Positions 55,286-64,000 of a DNA stretch of 64,000 nucleotides are shown here, piece after piece. Positions within the stretch are counted from its first letter, which is position 1, and every line of letters starts with the position of its first letter. The DNA is from Spiroplasma sp. NBRC 100390 (lineage in GTDB: Bacteria; Bacillota_I; Bacilli_A; Mycoplasmatales; Mycoplasmataceae), in assembly GCF_001886495.1 (NCBI RefSeq), contig NZ_CP018022.1:248001-312000 (forward strand). Direction: 5' to 3'. The position numbers were made by a program, and so were the translations under genes. Below the pieces are notes generated by a model. The model was given only the letters and a program-made list of their open reading frames with translations. It made no database searches and was not told the origin of the DNA.

Positions 55286-56041
55286 ATGGAAAAAGAAAAA
55301 ACAATATCGCCAAAAAGTGAAACTTCACCAGAACTGGTTCAGACAATTCAATTTGTGGAAGACAATCGACCAGCGTCATTGAAAAGTTTAGATAAAACTG
55401 TCATTGATAAAACAGTTAAGTCATTAGGTGAATATGAATTAAAACGAAAGAAGCAAAATAAACCATTGCCGTATCAGTATAATGTTGATGCAACTAAATA
55501 TTATTTTGCAACAAGGGGTGAAACTTTAGCACGAGTAATGATTGTTTTTGCCCAATTACTATTAATTGTTGTTTCGTTAATTTATATTCCAACGTTAAGC
55601 CAAGTTCTTGCTCAATTCCTGATGTCTTTGGTTTCAAAATTAAACACCTCTTTTACAGGACCAATTGTTGCGATTGGACAGCCAATTGTTCTTGCTTTAA
55701 TTATTTTATTATCAATTTCCTGAGTAGCAACATTCTTTTTCTTAACAATTCCAATTTTAACTGCTCAAACATTACGAACTGTTCATATTTGAACAATTGT
55801 GGTAAGTATTGTTGGTAATATTAATTGTCTAATCGTCTTCTTAATTGCAGTATTGCAGATCCTTTATGTCAAAGGTTCAGCTGTTGGATTAAATATTAAC
55901 CCTTTTATTTTGCCAGGAATCATTCTTGCTTGTCTTGTTTGTTTTACAATTGGATGTATGGCTTTACAAAATAACCGTAAGAAATATCAACGCAAGGTAG
56001 AAAATGAATTAGCAAATCAAATTCGTGCAACAAGAGGATAA
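55286..56041 (+). CDS. Four-helix membrane protein, paralogue 2 of 4 (251 aa)
   Basis: 251 residues. A longer hydrophilic N-terminus (1-75), then GETLARVMIVFAQ (Glu79, Arg83) and four hydrophobic helices (about 84-107, 128-155, 167-195 and 203-226), ending in a basic tail (NNRKKYQRKVENEL). Two TGA Trp codons. TAGGAAGGTG precedes the ATG. It lies between paralogues 1 and 3 with gaps of 11 and 12 bases, so the three are translated from one message. Function unknown. Confidence 0.72.
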
Positions 56042-56053
56042 GGAGAGATTAGG

Positions 56054-56794
56054 ATGTTAACAAAAATTAGTTCAAAACGTGATGAATTAGCATTACAATG
56101 AAACACTAGAGTTGAAGTTGCAGCTCGGTTATTAATTATTGGTTTTTCTATTTTAGGTACTTTTATGGGTTACTTTATTAGTGCTGGTTGTGCAATGGCC
56201 TACAATAATATTAAAAATTTAACAGGTGTTATTTCACATCGAACCTATGAAATTCATTACATTATTGCTGGTGTTGCTGGCCTTGTTTGTGCATTCTTTT
56301 TCTTTTGTTTTATTGGTTTGCCATATCTTAAGTTAAAAAGAGCTGCTAGTTTTAAAAGTTGAATTATTATTTCCACTGTTTTTGCTATTGTATATTATGT
56401 TGTTTGTTTTGTTTTAGGAGTTACTTATATTGGAATGTTTAATACAATTAACAATTATTTTATTGTTACTTTTACCTTGATTAGTGTTTGTATTTTGGTG
56501 ATTTTTCCTTCATATGTTTTATTGTGACGAGAAGTTAAAAAACAATGAGTTTTACGAAAACAATTTGAATACTTAGCAGATGAGGAACAAGTGAAGAAAG
56601 TTGAAACAAAACTAGTTACATTAGAACAAGAACGACAACATCTTGTTGAATTAGAAACAATTAAGTATAATAAAGAAAAATATAATTTAAATAATTTAAA
56701 GGAAAAAAAACAACGGATTTATGTTCAAAAACCAGTTTTAGAACAACAAGAAAAAAAGCCAGAAACAAATTCAAAAGAGCTTAAAGAAAAGTAA
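56054..56794 (+). CDS. Four-helix membrane protein with coiled-coil tail, paralogue 3 of 4 (246 aa)
   Basis: 246 residues. Short N-terminus, VEVAARLLIIGFS (Glu21, Arg25) and four hydrophobic helices (about 25-50, 72-95, 103-127 and 134-156), then a highly charged cytoplasmic tail of about 85 residues with heptad-like spacing (EQVKKVETKLVTLEQERQHL). This tail could contact RavA or ViaA; that is inference. AGGAGAG precedes the start. Four TGA Trp codons. Confidence 0.72.
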
Positions 56795-56830
56795 AAAAAC
56801 GATTAATATAGATAGGAGCAAAGATTATTA

Positions 56831-59572
56831 ATGATAAAAGAAGATAAGACTAACAATATTTTAAAATCATCATCACCAATTCGACGTAAATTATCACGAA
56901 AAACCAATTTAAAGATTTTTGCCATTATTGGAACAGTTGCGATTGCGGCTGGTTTGGGTGGTGTTATTTATTCAGTTGTTGCGCCCTCTTCTTATCATAA
57001 TAAAAATCCGTGAGCTAATGCTACTTTATTAGATAATAAAATTACAAGAATGATAAATTTACAATTATCAAAACCATTAATTGATCTTAATGGTGATCCA
57101 GATCCAAAACATTTACCAACCTATGTTTCTTTTAATGTTGGTGAAAAAGATGGGATTGATATTTATGCTAATCTAGATAATATTAAAATTATTCAAGAAA
57201 TTTTTGCAAAAAAGGATTGAATTAAAAATAATCTAAGTATTGTTGAAACAATGTTACAAGGAACAGGGGCAATTTTATCGGGAACACAAATAATTTATCA
57301 AGGAAATCGGTTAAATTTAATTTTACGACCAAAAATTTTAACTTATCCCTATAATGATGATGATAAATATGGTTTAGTAACAGTTACACCGGTTGATAAA
57401 GATCGTGGATTGTTTACTTATAAAATTAGATTTGCTTTGCAATTAATTGGAACTGATAATGTTGGTTATTATGTTGATTTAAACAAAACATTTGATTATA
57501 CATATGATACGACGCAAGCCACAACGCCAACATGATTAAATTTAAGTCAAATGTTAAATTTAATGAGTAATAGTAAGATTGCTATGTTAGTTCAGAAATA
57601 TGGGATTGCATTAGATACTAGCAATGAAACAATTTTAAATGCTCTTTTAACAGAATATTATCCAATGGCAAAAGATGATAATAGTATTATTATTAATGAA
57701 CAAGTTGTTAATAAAGATGGAGCCCCATTTGCCGCAATTACCGATAACCCTTCTGCGAGTAATTTAGTCTTAAATGTTAAATATAATTCTAAAAAATTTA
57801 ATTCTTTACAACAATTTGGTGCTAGTCTTTTTGATTATCATCGCAATAATTATGGGGCGATTGCAAATATTTTTACTAAGATTGGAATTAAAATGCCAAC
57901 TTTTACTAATGTTAAAAATAGTTATGATTTATATGATCGAAATACTGACCAAACATTTTTAAATGGTGCAATGCGGAATGAACGGGTTAATTCTTACCAA
58001 GGTTATATTAAAGAAATGGGACTAGAATCGGATAATGTTTCTGATAATTTTGATTATGAAAATAATGATTTTAGTCAGTATGTCTGAGGTTCTGAACACC
58101 AAATTTTTTATAATGAAGTATTAATTCAGTTTTTAAATATTAATAATAATGGTCTTCCCGATAAAGTTAACCGTGATCCAACTAAAATGTATTATGATCA
58201 ACAAAGTTATACTGATCGTTCAATTAATTATCAGGAATTTAATTTAGTTGATAATGTTAAAGATGTAATTGAAAATGTTCAATATGATGATTCAGAACGA
58301 GAAATTGATCTTCGTTTAACAAATAAAATTACAGCAATTAAAACAAGTTTAAAAAGTTATTTGTTAGAAAAATTAAATAACCAATATATTAACATAAATA
58401 ATATTGTTAAAGACATTACAGTTGGGGTCGGGGCAAATGCCACAACAATTATGGGAACAAGTTTTAATAAACAACCACCGATTAATGGGATGTTACGCGG
58501 AAATAATAATAAAGTGTATCAAGATAAACTTTTAAGTCTTCCCAAAATTATTATTAAGGTACAATTTTCATATGATGGAACTATTGGGAATCTTTATGAT
58601 TTATCTTATGAATATGAAATTCCAACTAAAGTTGTGAAGGACCCGCGTGGAGTTGATAAAAACAGTCTTAGTGTTTTACAATCAAATTTTGCCTTGTCAA
58701 AAAGGTATACAACTTTGGATAGTACAAAAGAATTATATAACGATTATCAACAAACAATTACTCAAGTTGCTAATGAATGAGAGCATAATCATCCAACGGG
58801 GAGTGGCCAACCAGGTGATAATTATCCAGTTGAGATTTCAAGAAGTAATAGTTTTAATATTGCTGTAAATGAAGTCAGGGTTGGACGATATAATAACACT
58901 AATTTACGAGTGGGAACATATAATGCAACAATTGTTGCAACCAAAGATTCTTTAAATTACCAAGGCAGTTTTAAAACAGGGGTTATTCATGTTACAGCAG
59001 CTCCAATTAGTGCTATTTCCTTATCACATTTGGTGGTAGATAGTTCTTGAACTCAGCAGGATGTATATCGTGAAATTCAAAGGCGAATTTTAGCACAAGC
59101 ACGAAGCAGAGGGTTGAATTTAAATGAATCTGATTTTAGAATTAGTGGGATTTCGGAAAATAGTTTAATAAAATTGAGAACAGGAAATAAAACAATTACA
59201 ATTACCGCCCTTGGTAATGATAATGTTGTAACAGGAATGGCAACTTTTAATTTAATTGTTAATCCTGTTTCAATTAGTAAATATTATGATAAGACTAATC
59301 CTGGCGCTCAAAAAGTTGGAAGTTCTGTTCAAAATGTCATAAGTATCATTATGAATCAATTAAAAGAAGCAATTAATAAGGATGGTTATAATATTAATGA
59401 TATTATTAATTATTTTACAATTGTTATCACTGATACAAATGGAAGGCGACTAAATGATAGTGATATTTTTCAAACGCCAGGAACCTATTGATATGATATT
59501 GAAGTAACAGCAATGGGCGGTTCAAAATATTTTAATGGGATAATACAACATATTTTCGTTGTTGAAAAGTAG
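56831..59572 (+). CDS. Single-pass membrane protein with very large ectodomain (913 aa)
   Basis: 913 residues: a basic cytoplasmic start (SSSPIRRKLSRKTNLK), one helix (about 28-51, IFAIIGTVAIAAGLGGVIYSVV) and about 860 residues outside. Visible parts: a mixed region rich in Asn, Asp and Tyr (60-640) and a C-terminal region (about 660-913) of repeated beta units, each closing with a strand such as KTGVIHVTAAPIS, GMATFNLIVNPVSI and GIIQHIFVVE, similar in style to bacterial Ig-like or MBG-type domains. TGA Trp codons in all parts. GATAGGAGC precedes the start. Family not recognised; a surface or adhesion role is inference. Confidence 0.72.
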
Positions 59573-59588
59573 GAAAAATGTAATTTAA

Positions 59589-59618
59589 TTGCTTAAATTT
59601 ATGAAAAAATGCTAAAAT
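59589..59618 (+). promoter_or_regulatory. Possible promoter before paralogue 4 and ravA-viaA
   Basis: TTGCTT (59589-59594), 18-base spacer, TAAAAT (59613-59618), 42 bases before ATG 59660. It would let ravA-viaA be expressed apart from the surface proteins. Confidence 0.4.
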
Positions 59619-59659
59619 AATAACAATATGGTTCAATATGTAGCAAAAGGGGGTTCAAA

Positions 59660-60328
59660 ATGAATAAAAATAAGCCAACATATGGGAGCAAATTTCCGGA
59701 TTTAGAGTTACTTGATACAGAGGAAGAACGACGAAAGTACGAGGAAGATGTTAAAGAATTATCAAAACAAGAACAAAAGCGTTTTAGTTATGTTTCACCA
59801 ACACAAAATAATGATTTTTCTCAACGTCGCATGTTTTGAGATAGTCCGTTAGAACGGGTTGGGCGTAGTTTTATTGTTCTTGGTCAAGTATTTGCAATTA
59901 CTTTGGCGTACTTTATTGGCCAAAAAGCAATCTTAATTGCTTTAAGTAACTATGTTGATCCTAATATTAAGGTTTTTGCTAATATTTATGTTAAGGATAT
60001 TTTAAGTTATGGATTTTTATTTATTACATTATTATTTAGTTTATTGTATTTTATTCCAATGGGGATGGCGCGTACTGCCGGAGCAGTTTATGGTTGGGCA
60101 ATTGCCTATATTATGTTAGCGATTTTGTACTTTCTATTTGTTGAAATTCTATGTGCGACTTTATTAATCTTAGGTAGTATTAAAGCAAACACATCAGAAC
60201 CAGTTAGCCAGTGATTATTAATATTTATTGTTTTAGTTTTAGTAATTACCTCAATCTGAATTGTTGGCGCATGTCTGTTAGTTGTTAAATCAGATGATGT
60301 TAAACGAAGAATTAATTTAGAAGTTTAA
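59660..60328 (+). CDS. Four-helix membrane protein, paralogue 4 of 4 (222 aa)
   Basis: 222 residues. Charged N-terminus of about 60 residues ([14 protein letters not shown]), [13 protein letters not shown] (Glu65, Arg69) and four hydrophobic helices (about 70-95, 115-138, 147-172 and 185-208), then a short basic end ([13 protein letters not shown]). AAAAGGGGG precedes the start. ravA begins 13 bases after its stop, so this member of the set is the one most tightly linked to the ATPase. Confidence 0.72.
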
Positions 60329-60341
60329 GGAGGAAAGAAGA

Positions 60342-61886
60342 ATGATGACACTTACAGAAAGATTAGAAGAATTAACAAAACAGTTACAACAAAATGTTTA
60401 TGAAAAAGAAGAAATTTTTAATTTAGCAATGTTAGCAATGCTAAGTGGGGAATCTATTTTTCTTTTAGGAAAACCAGGAATTGCAAAATCATTAGTTTCG
60501 CGACGTTTAAAACATGCTTTTAAAAATGGAACTATTTTTGAGTATTTAATGAATCGTTTTTCAACTCCAGAGGAAATTTTTGGACCAATTTCAATTGAGG
60601 ATTTACAAAAAGGAGTCTATAAACGATTAATTGATAAATATTTGCCAACAGCAGAAATTGTTTTTTTAGATGAAATTTGAAAGGCGGGACCTTCAATTCA
60701 AAATACTTTATTAACAATTATTAATGAAAAGATTTTTCGTAATGCTGGAGTTGATATTAAAGTTCCAATGAAATTATTGATTTCTGCGTCAAATGAGTTA
60801 CCAGCAGAAGGGCAAGGATTAGAGGCGTTATATGACCGTTTTATTATTCGTTATATTGCTCATGGTTTAAAGGATGAAGCAAATTTTAATGATATGATTG
60901 CCGGAGTAACAGAATTAGATGTTAAAGTTGATGAAGCTTTACAAATTACGCATGAAGAATATGATGTATGACGAAAAGAAATTAATAAAGTTAAAATAAC
61001 TCAGTCAACATTTGATTTTATTTCACGGTTTCGAAAAGCAATGTATATTGCAACTGACGGTGAATATTATATTTCTGATCGTCGATGAAAAAAGATTGCT
61101 CATTTAATGAAGGCATCAGCTTTTTATAATGGTCGTGATACAGTTGACAAGGCTGATTGATTAGTTATTCCATATTGTATTTGAGATGATGAAGAACAAG
61201 AAGAAGAATATAATGCTATTTTTAATGAGTTTTATTTAGATGCTTTAACTTACGATGTTCGTGAAAAAAAGAATCGTTTAAGTAAAGAATTAGAAGAATT
61301 ATCAGCGCAATATGAAGATATTCAAGGAGTTAATAGTCGTAAAAGTGAGTATTTAGATGTTTTTGATGGAAAATTACAAGGAACTTTCCATCGGATTCTT
61401 TGAAAAAATCAACAATACCCAATTTGCTTTATTCGCGTTGAAGATTTGATTGATGCTCGTCATAACAAAACGCAACCGACATTAGTTGAATTATATTATG
61501 GAGAAGATTTAGATAATATGGTTGATGTGTTACAAACTGAAATTAGTTATGTGAATGATAGTACTTTTAAAGTTATTAAAACAGATGAAGAAATTAGAGT
61601 TGAAATTAAAAATTCAAAAGTAGAAGACAATAATTCAAAACTTGAGAAAAGAATTTTAGCAGTTGAACGTGAAATTGATAGTTTAGCAACTGCTTTTCCT
61701 GATGAAAAAGACCGTTTATTAGAATTAAATTGTATCTTTTTTAAAGACCGTTTTGTTTTAGCAGTTAATAATGCTTTTAATGATGATAAATTAAACTTTA
61801 ATGAGGATATTGTTGATGTTGATTATCGTTCAAGAGATAACACAGAACCTAATTCTGGAAGTTTATCAAATTTAGTTAAAAATTAA
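60342..61886 (+). CDS. ravA: MoxR-family AAA+ ATPase RavA
   Basis: 514 residues (E. coli RavA has 498). It matches RavA along the whole AAA+ module and not just the general MoxR fold: [20 protein letters not shown] (Walker A, 43-50), [37 protein letters not shown] (Walker B, 106-111), LISASNELP (sensor 1, Asn151), [11 protein letters not shown] (arginine finger region) and SDRRWKKI (sensor 2). The part after residue 350 has beta-rich segments that may equal the LARA domain. RavA forms hexamers and works with ViaA; in E. coli it binds lysine decarboxylase and respiratory proteins. Neither target is expected here. TGA Trp in DEIWKAG and others. GGAGGAAAGAAG precedes the start. Confidence 0.93.
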
Positions 61887-61912
61887 TTTTGTGAAACAAA
61901 GGAGTATTCACT

Positions 61913-63472
61913 ATGAATCCATATTTAGAGCAAAAAACGGGAGTTAAATTAGCGGAAAAATTAACAGAATTAAAAAAGACGGATTTAGCTAGTCCAAATT
62001 TTGCTCTGCTAAAAAAATCAAATCGATGATTAAGTGATATTTTTGACCAAGAAATTAATAATTTTTATGATCAAAAAATTGAAGATGAAATTATGAAAAT
62101 TAAATTAACCCCGAATATTGAAAAGGAAATTTATTTATTTCATTGAATTAAGGTTAACGGGTATGAGGGTTTAAAAAAGAATTATGCTTCAACACAGGAT
62201 TTTTTATTTAAAGTTAATTCACCGTTTTATGATCGACTAAATTATTATCGTTATGAATTTAATAAAAAAAATAATAATCCGAATATGTTATTTCGAGATT
62301 TTGTTGGTATATGAGAATCTATTTTGATTAAAAGAATTAATGATTATCGTTTTGCTAAAATTGAAGAGTTACGTAATAAATTTATGCAAGATTTATATAA
62401 TAAACTTGCAATTTATAATAAAGCTAGTAGTTTGTTAAAAACAGTATGAAATTTTTTTGGAAAAATGTGAGATCCAATCCAATTATTGAAACCGGGTGTT
62501 GATATGACAGCAATTGATAAGTTTGCTAAATTTTTAGAAAGTAACCCGGCAATTATGGAGATTGCAACTTTATTAGGGCGTTATCAAGGCGAAAGTAATT
62601 TAATTGAACAGCGAATTTTAGAAGAAATTGTGATGGACTATGAATGAAAACCAGTCGGTTCATCACCAGAAGAGATTATTGGTGCTACTGAATCAAAAGA
62701 TTTAGAACATATGTTTCCTGCCGAATTAGTTTTACTACGCGATCCTGTTTTAAAATATATTTTTTATAAGAAATATATTGAAGGAAAACTAACAACATTT
62801 GAATTCTTATCACAAGATAAAGTTCCAAAAGAGCAAATTAAATTAACTACAGTTGAATCATATGTTCCTGAAGAAAAAGGACCAATTGTGTTATCAATTG
62901 ATACATCCTCTTCAATGCGAGGTAGTCCTGAACAAATTGCTAAGGCCTTGGCGTTGGCAATTGCTAAAATTGCTTTATCAGAACACCGCCCATGTTATAT
63001 GATTAATTTTTCAAAAAGTTTAGATGTTTATAATTTATCGCAACTAAAAGATTCTGTTCCAAAGTTAATTGATTTTTTATCAAAAAGTTTTGGTGGTGAT
63101 ACGGATGTTGAACCAGCGCTGCAACATACTTTAACGGTAATGGATAGTAATGAATATTTTAATGCTGATTTATTAGTAATTAGTGACTTTATGACTTCGG
63201 ATTTATCATCTGATATTATTGAAAAAATTAAAGTATTAAGAAAAAGACGTAATCGTTTTCATGCTATTGTTATTGGAACAATGGGCGAAGAAAAGGTGAC
63301 AACAGTTTTTGATAATGCATGAATTTATGATCCTCGCGATCCATTTGCTTCAGAACGTATTATTGCTTCCTTAACGGGGGAAGTTGTTAAAAAATATGAT
63401 AAAATTCCGAAAGCAAAAACAATTTTAAATAAAATTAGAACAGAACAGGAGGCCAATAAAAATGTTAAGTAA
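61913..63472 (+). CDS. viaA: VWA-domain protein ViaA, RavA partner
   Basis: 519 residues (E. coli ViaA has 483). The N-terminal 300 residues are helical; the C-terminal VWA domain has an intact MIDAS: DTSSS (Asp330, Ser332, Ser334), Thr397 in GGDTDVEPAL and Asp425 in VISDFM. IVLSIDTSSSMRGSPEQ, IAKIALSEHRPCYMINFS and RFHAIVIGTMG follow E. coli ViaA closely. ViaA activates RavA and is reported to bind certain phospholipids in E. coli. AAAGGAG precedes the start, 26 bases after ravA. Several TGA Trp codons. Its last 11 bases overlap the next gene. Confidence 0.92.
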
Positions 63473-63971
63473 CACAACTTTTGCATATTTACTTGAAAAT
63501 CAAAAAAAACTAGATCATCATATTTTGACAAAATTTAAGTTAAATGATGAACAAACTTTAGATAAACGAATTTTAGCTTTTTTAGTTGAATTAGCAGAAT
63601 TTATTAATGAACAACGGGATTTTAAATATTGAAGTATTAAACCAGCTTCAGAGCAAGATATTTTATTAGAAGAATATATTGATGGAATTCATTTTTTAAT
63701 TAGTATTAGTAGTAGTTTACAAGTTGATTTTAATAAATTTCATTATCAAAATAAATATTTTGGTAAGACAATTAGTTTAACAAAACTGTATTTAGAATGT
63801 TTTACTGCTTGTGCCAAATTAATTAAAAAACAAACAATTAAAACTTATTTTCAAGTTTTAAATCAATATTTAATTATTGCTGAACAATTAAAATTTACTG
63901 AAGCTGATTTAATTACAGCATATAATAAGAAAAATAAAATAAATTTTGCTCGGCAAGAAAATAATTATTAA
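63462..63971 (+). CDS. dUTP diphosphatase, dimeric (all-alpha) type
   Basis: 169 residues. It hydrolyses dUTP to dUMP, keeping uracil out of DNA. The all-alpha NTP pyrophosphatase motifs are clear: LAFLVELAEFINEQRDFKYWS (ExxE of motif 1) and LLEEYIDGIHFLISI (ExxD of motif 2). One TGA Trp (FKYWSIK). The ATG lies inside the end of viaA with an AGGAGG site at 63446-63451, so translation is coupled, although a link in function to RavA-ViaA is not evident. Confidence 0.88.
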
Positions 63972-63974
63972 AAA

Positions 63975-64000
63975 ATGTTTTATAAATAGTTATAAAACAT
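63975..64000 (+). terminator. Intrinsic terminator at the window end
   Basis: ATGTTTTATAA (63975-63985), ATAG loop, TTATAAAACAT (63990-64000), a perfect 11-bp stem. The following T run lies outside the window. It ends the ravA-viaA-dUTPase transcript. Confidence 0.8.

Overview
This window is a stretch of an AT-rich mollicute chromosome. Most genes can only be read through if UGA is translated as tryptophan (genetic code 4): asnS, guaA, pcrA, trmD, smc, pdhA and many others carry in-frame TGA at positions where the family has Trp. The gene content (tandem RpiR-type regulators, Pr6Pr-like membrane protein, Spiroplasma-style lipoprotein leader ILGAM, PstC-PstA fusion, a RavA-ViaA pair, no cell-wall genes) points to Spiroplasma, probably the Citri group; the species cannot be fixed from sequence alone.

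Layout. 1-7306: end of the ribosomal-protein cluster (rpoA end, rplQ), map, two small unknown genes, a family 2 glycosyltransferase, an RDD membrane protein, helicase pcrA and a LacI-type HTH protein. 7391-12579: ptsH, tsaD, two tandem RpiR/SIS regulators, deoD and asnS. 12702-17186: accessory-looking block with an XRE protein, two duplicated zinc-ribbon proteins, a possible PemK-fold protein, a Pr6Pr-like membrane protein and a large exported protein followed by a decayed copy of its own 3' end. 17673-23142: rpsP-khpA-rimM-trmD-rplS, a GTPase-dead RbgA relative beside true rbgA, rnhB and a divergent dprA. 23257-25536: a purine (guanine-type) riboswitch controlling hpt-guaA. 25537-29190: a lipoprotein preceded by a T17 tract, an NCS2 nucleobase permease and a secreted trypsin-like protease on the minus strand. 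29451-37414: smc and the phosphate uptake operon pstS-pstCA-pstB-phoU. 37545-49935: a phosphohexomutase, a catalytically degenerate E2-like protein with a His-rich linker, yhaM, nox, lplA and pdhABCD, i.e. lipoate attachment, pyruvate dehydrogenase and NADH reoxidation side by side.

50266-63971 is the most unusual region: a one-direction cluster holding two single-pass proteins with very large ectodomains, a large repeat-built lipoprotein, four divergent four-helix membrane proteins that share one motif (E-x3-R just before helix 1), a clear RavA-type MoxR AAA+ ATPase, its VWA partner ViaA, and a dimeric dUTPase. RavA-ViaA is known from enterobacteria, where it acts at respiratory and stress-related targets; here it sits in a wall-less, fermentative organism with a dedicated set of membrane and surface proteins. 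I propose it as an AAA+/VWA-operated envelope complex that, as far as I know, has not been described. The promoter ahead of the cluster is wrapped in nested inverted repeats.

No tRNA, rRNA, CRISPR array, transposase or complete prophage was seen.
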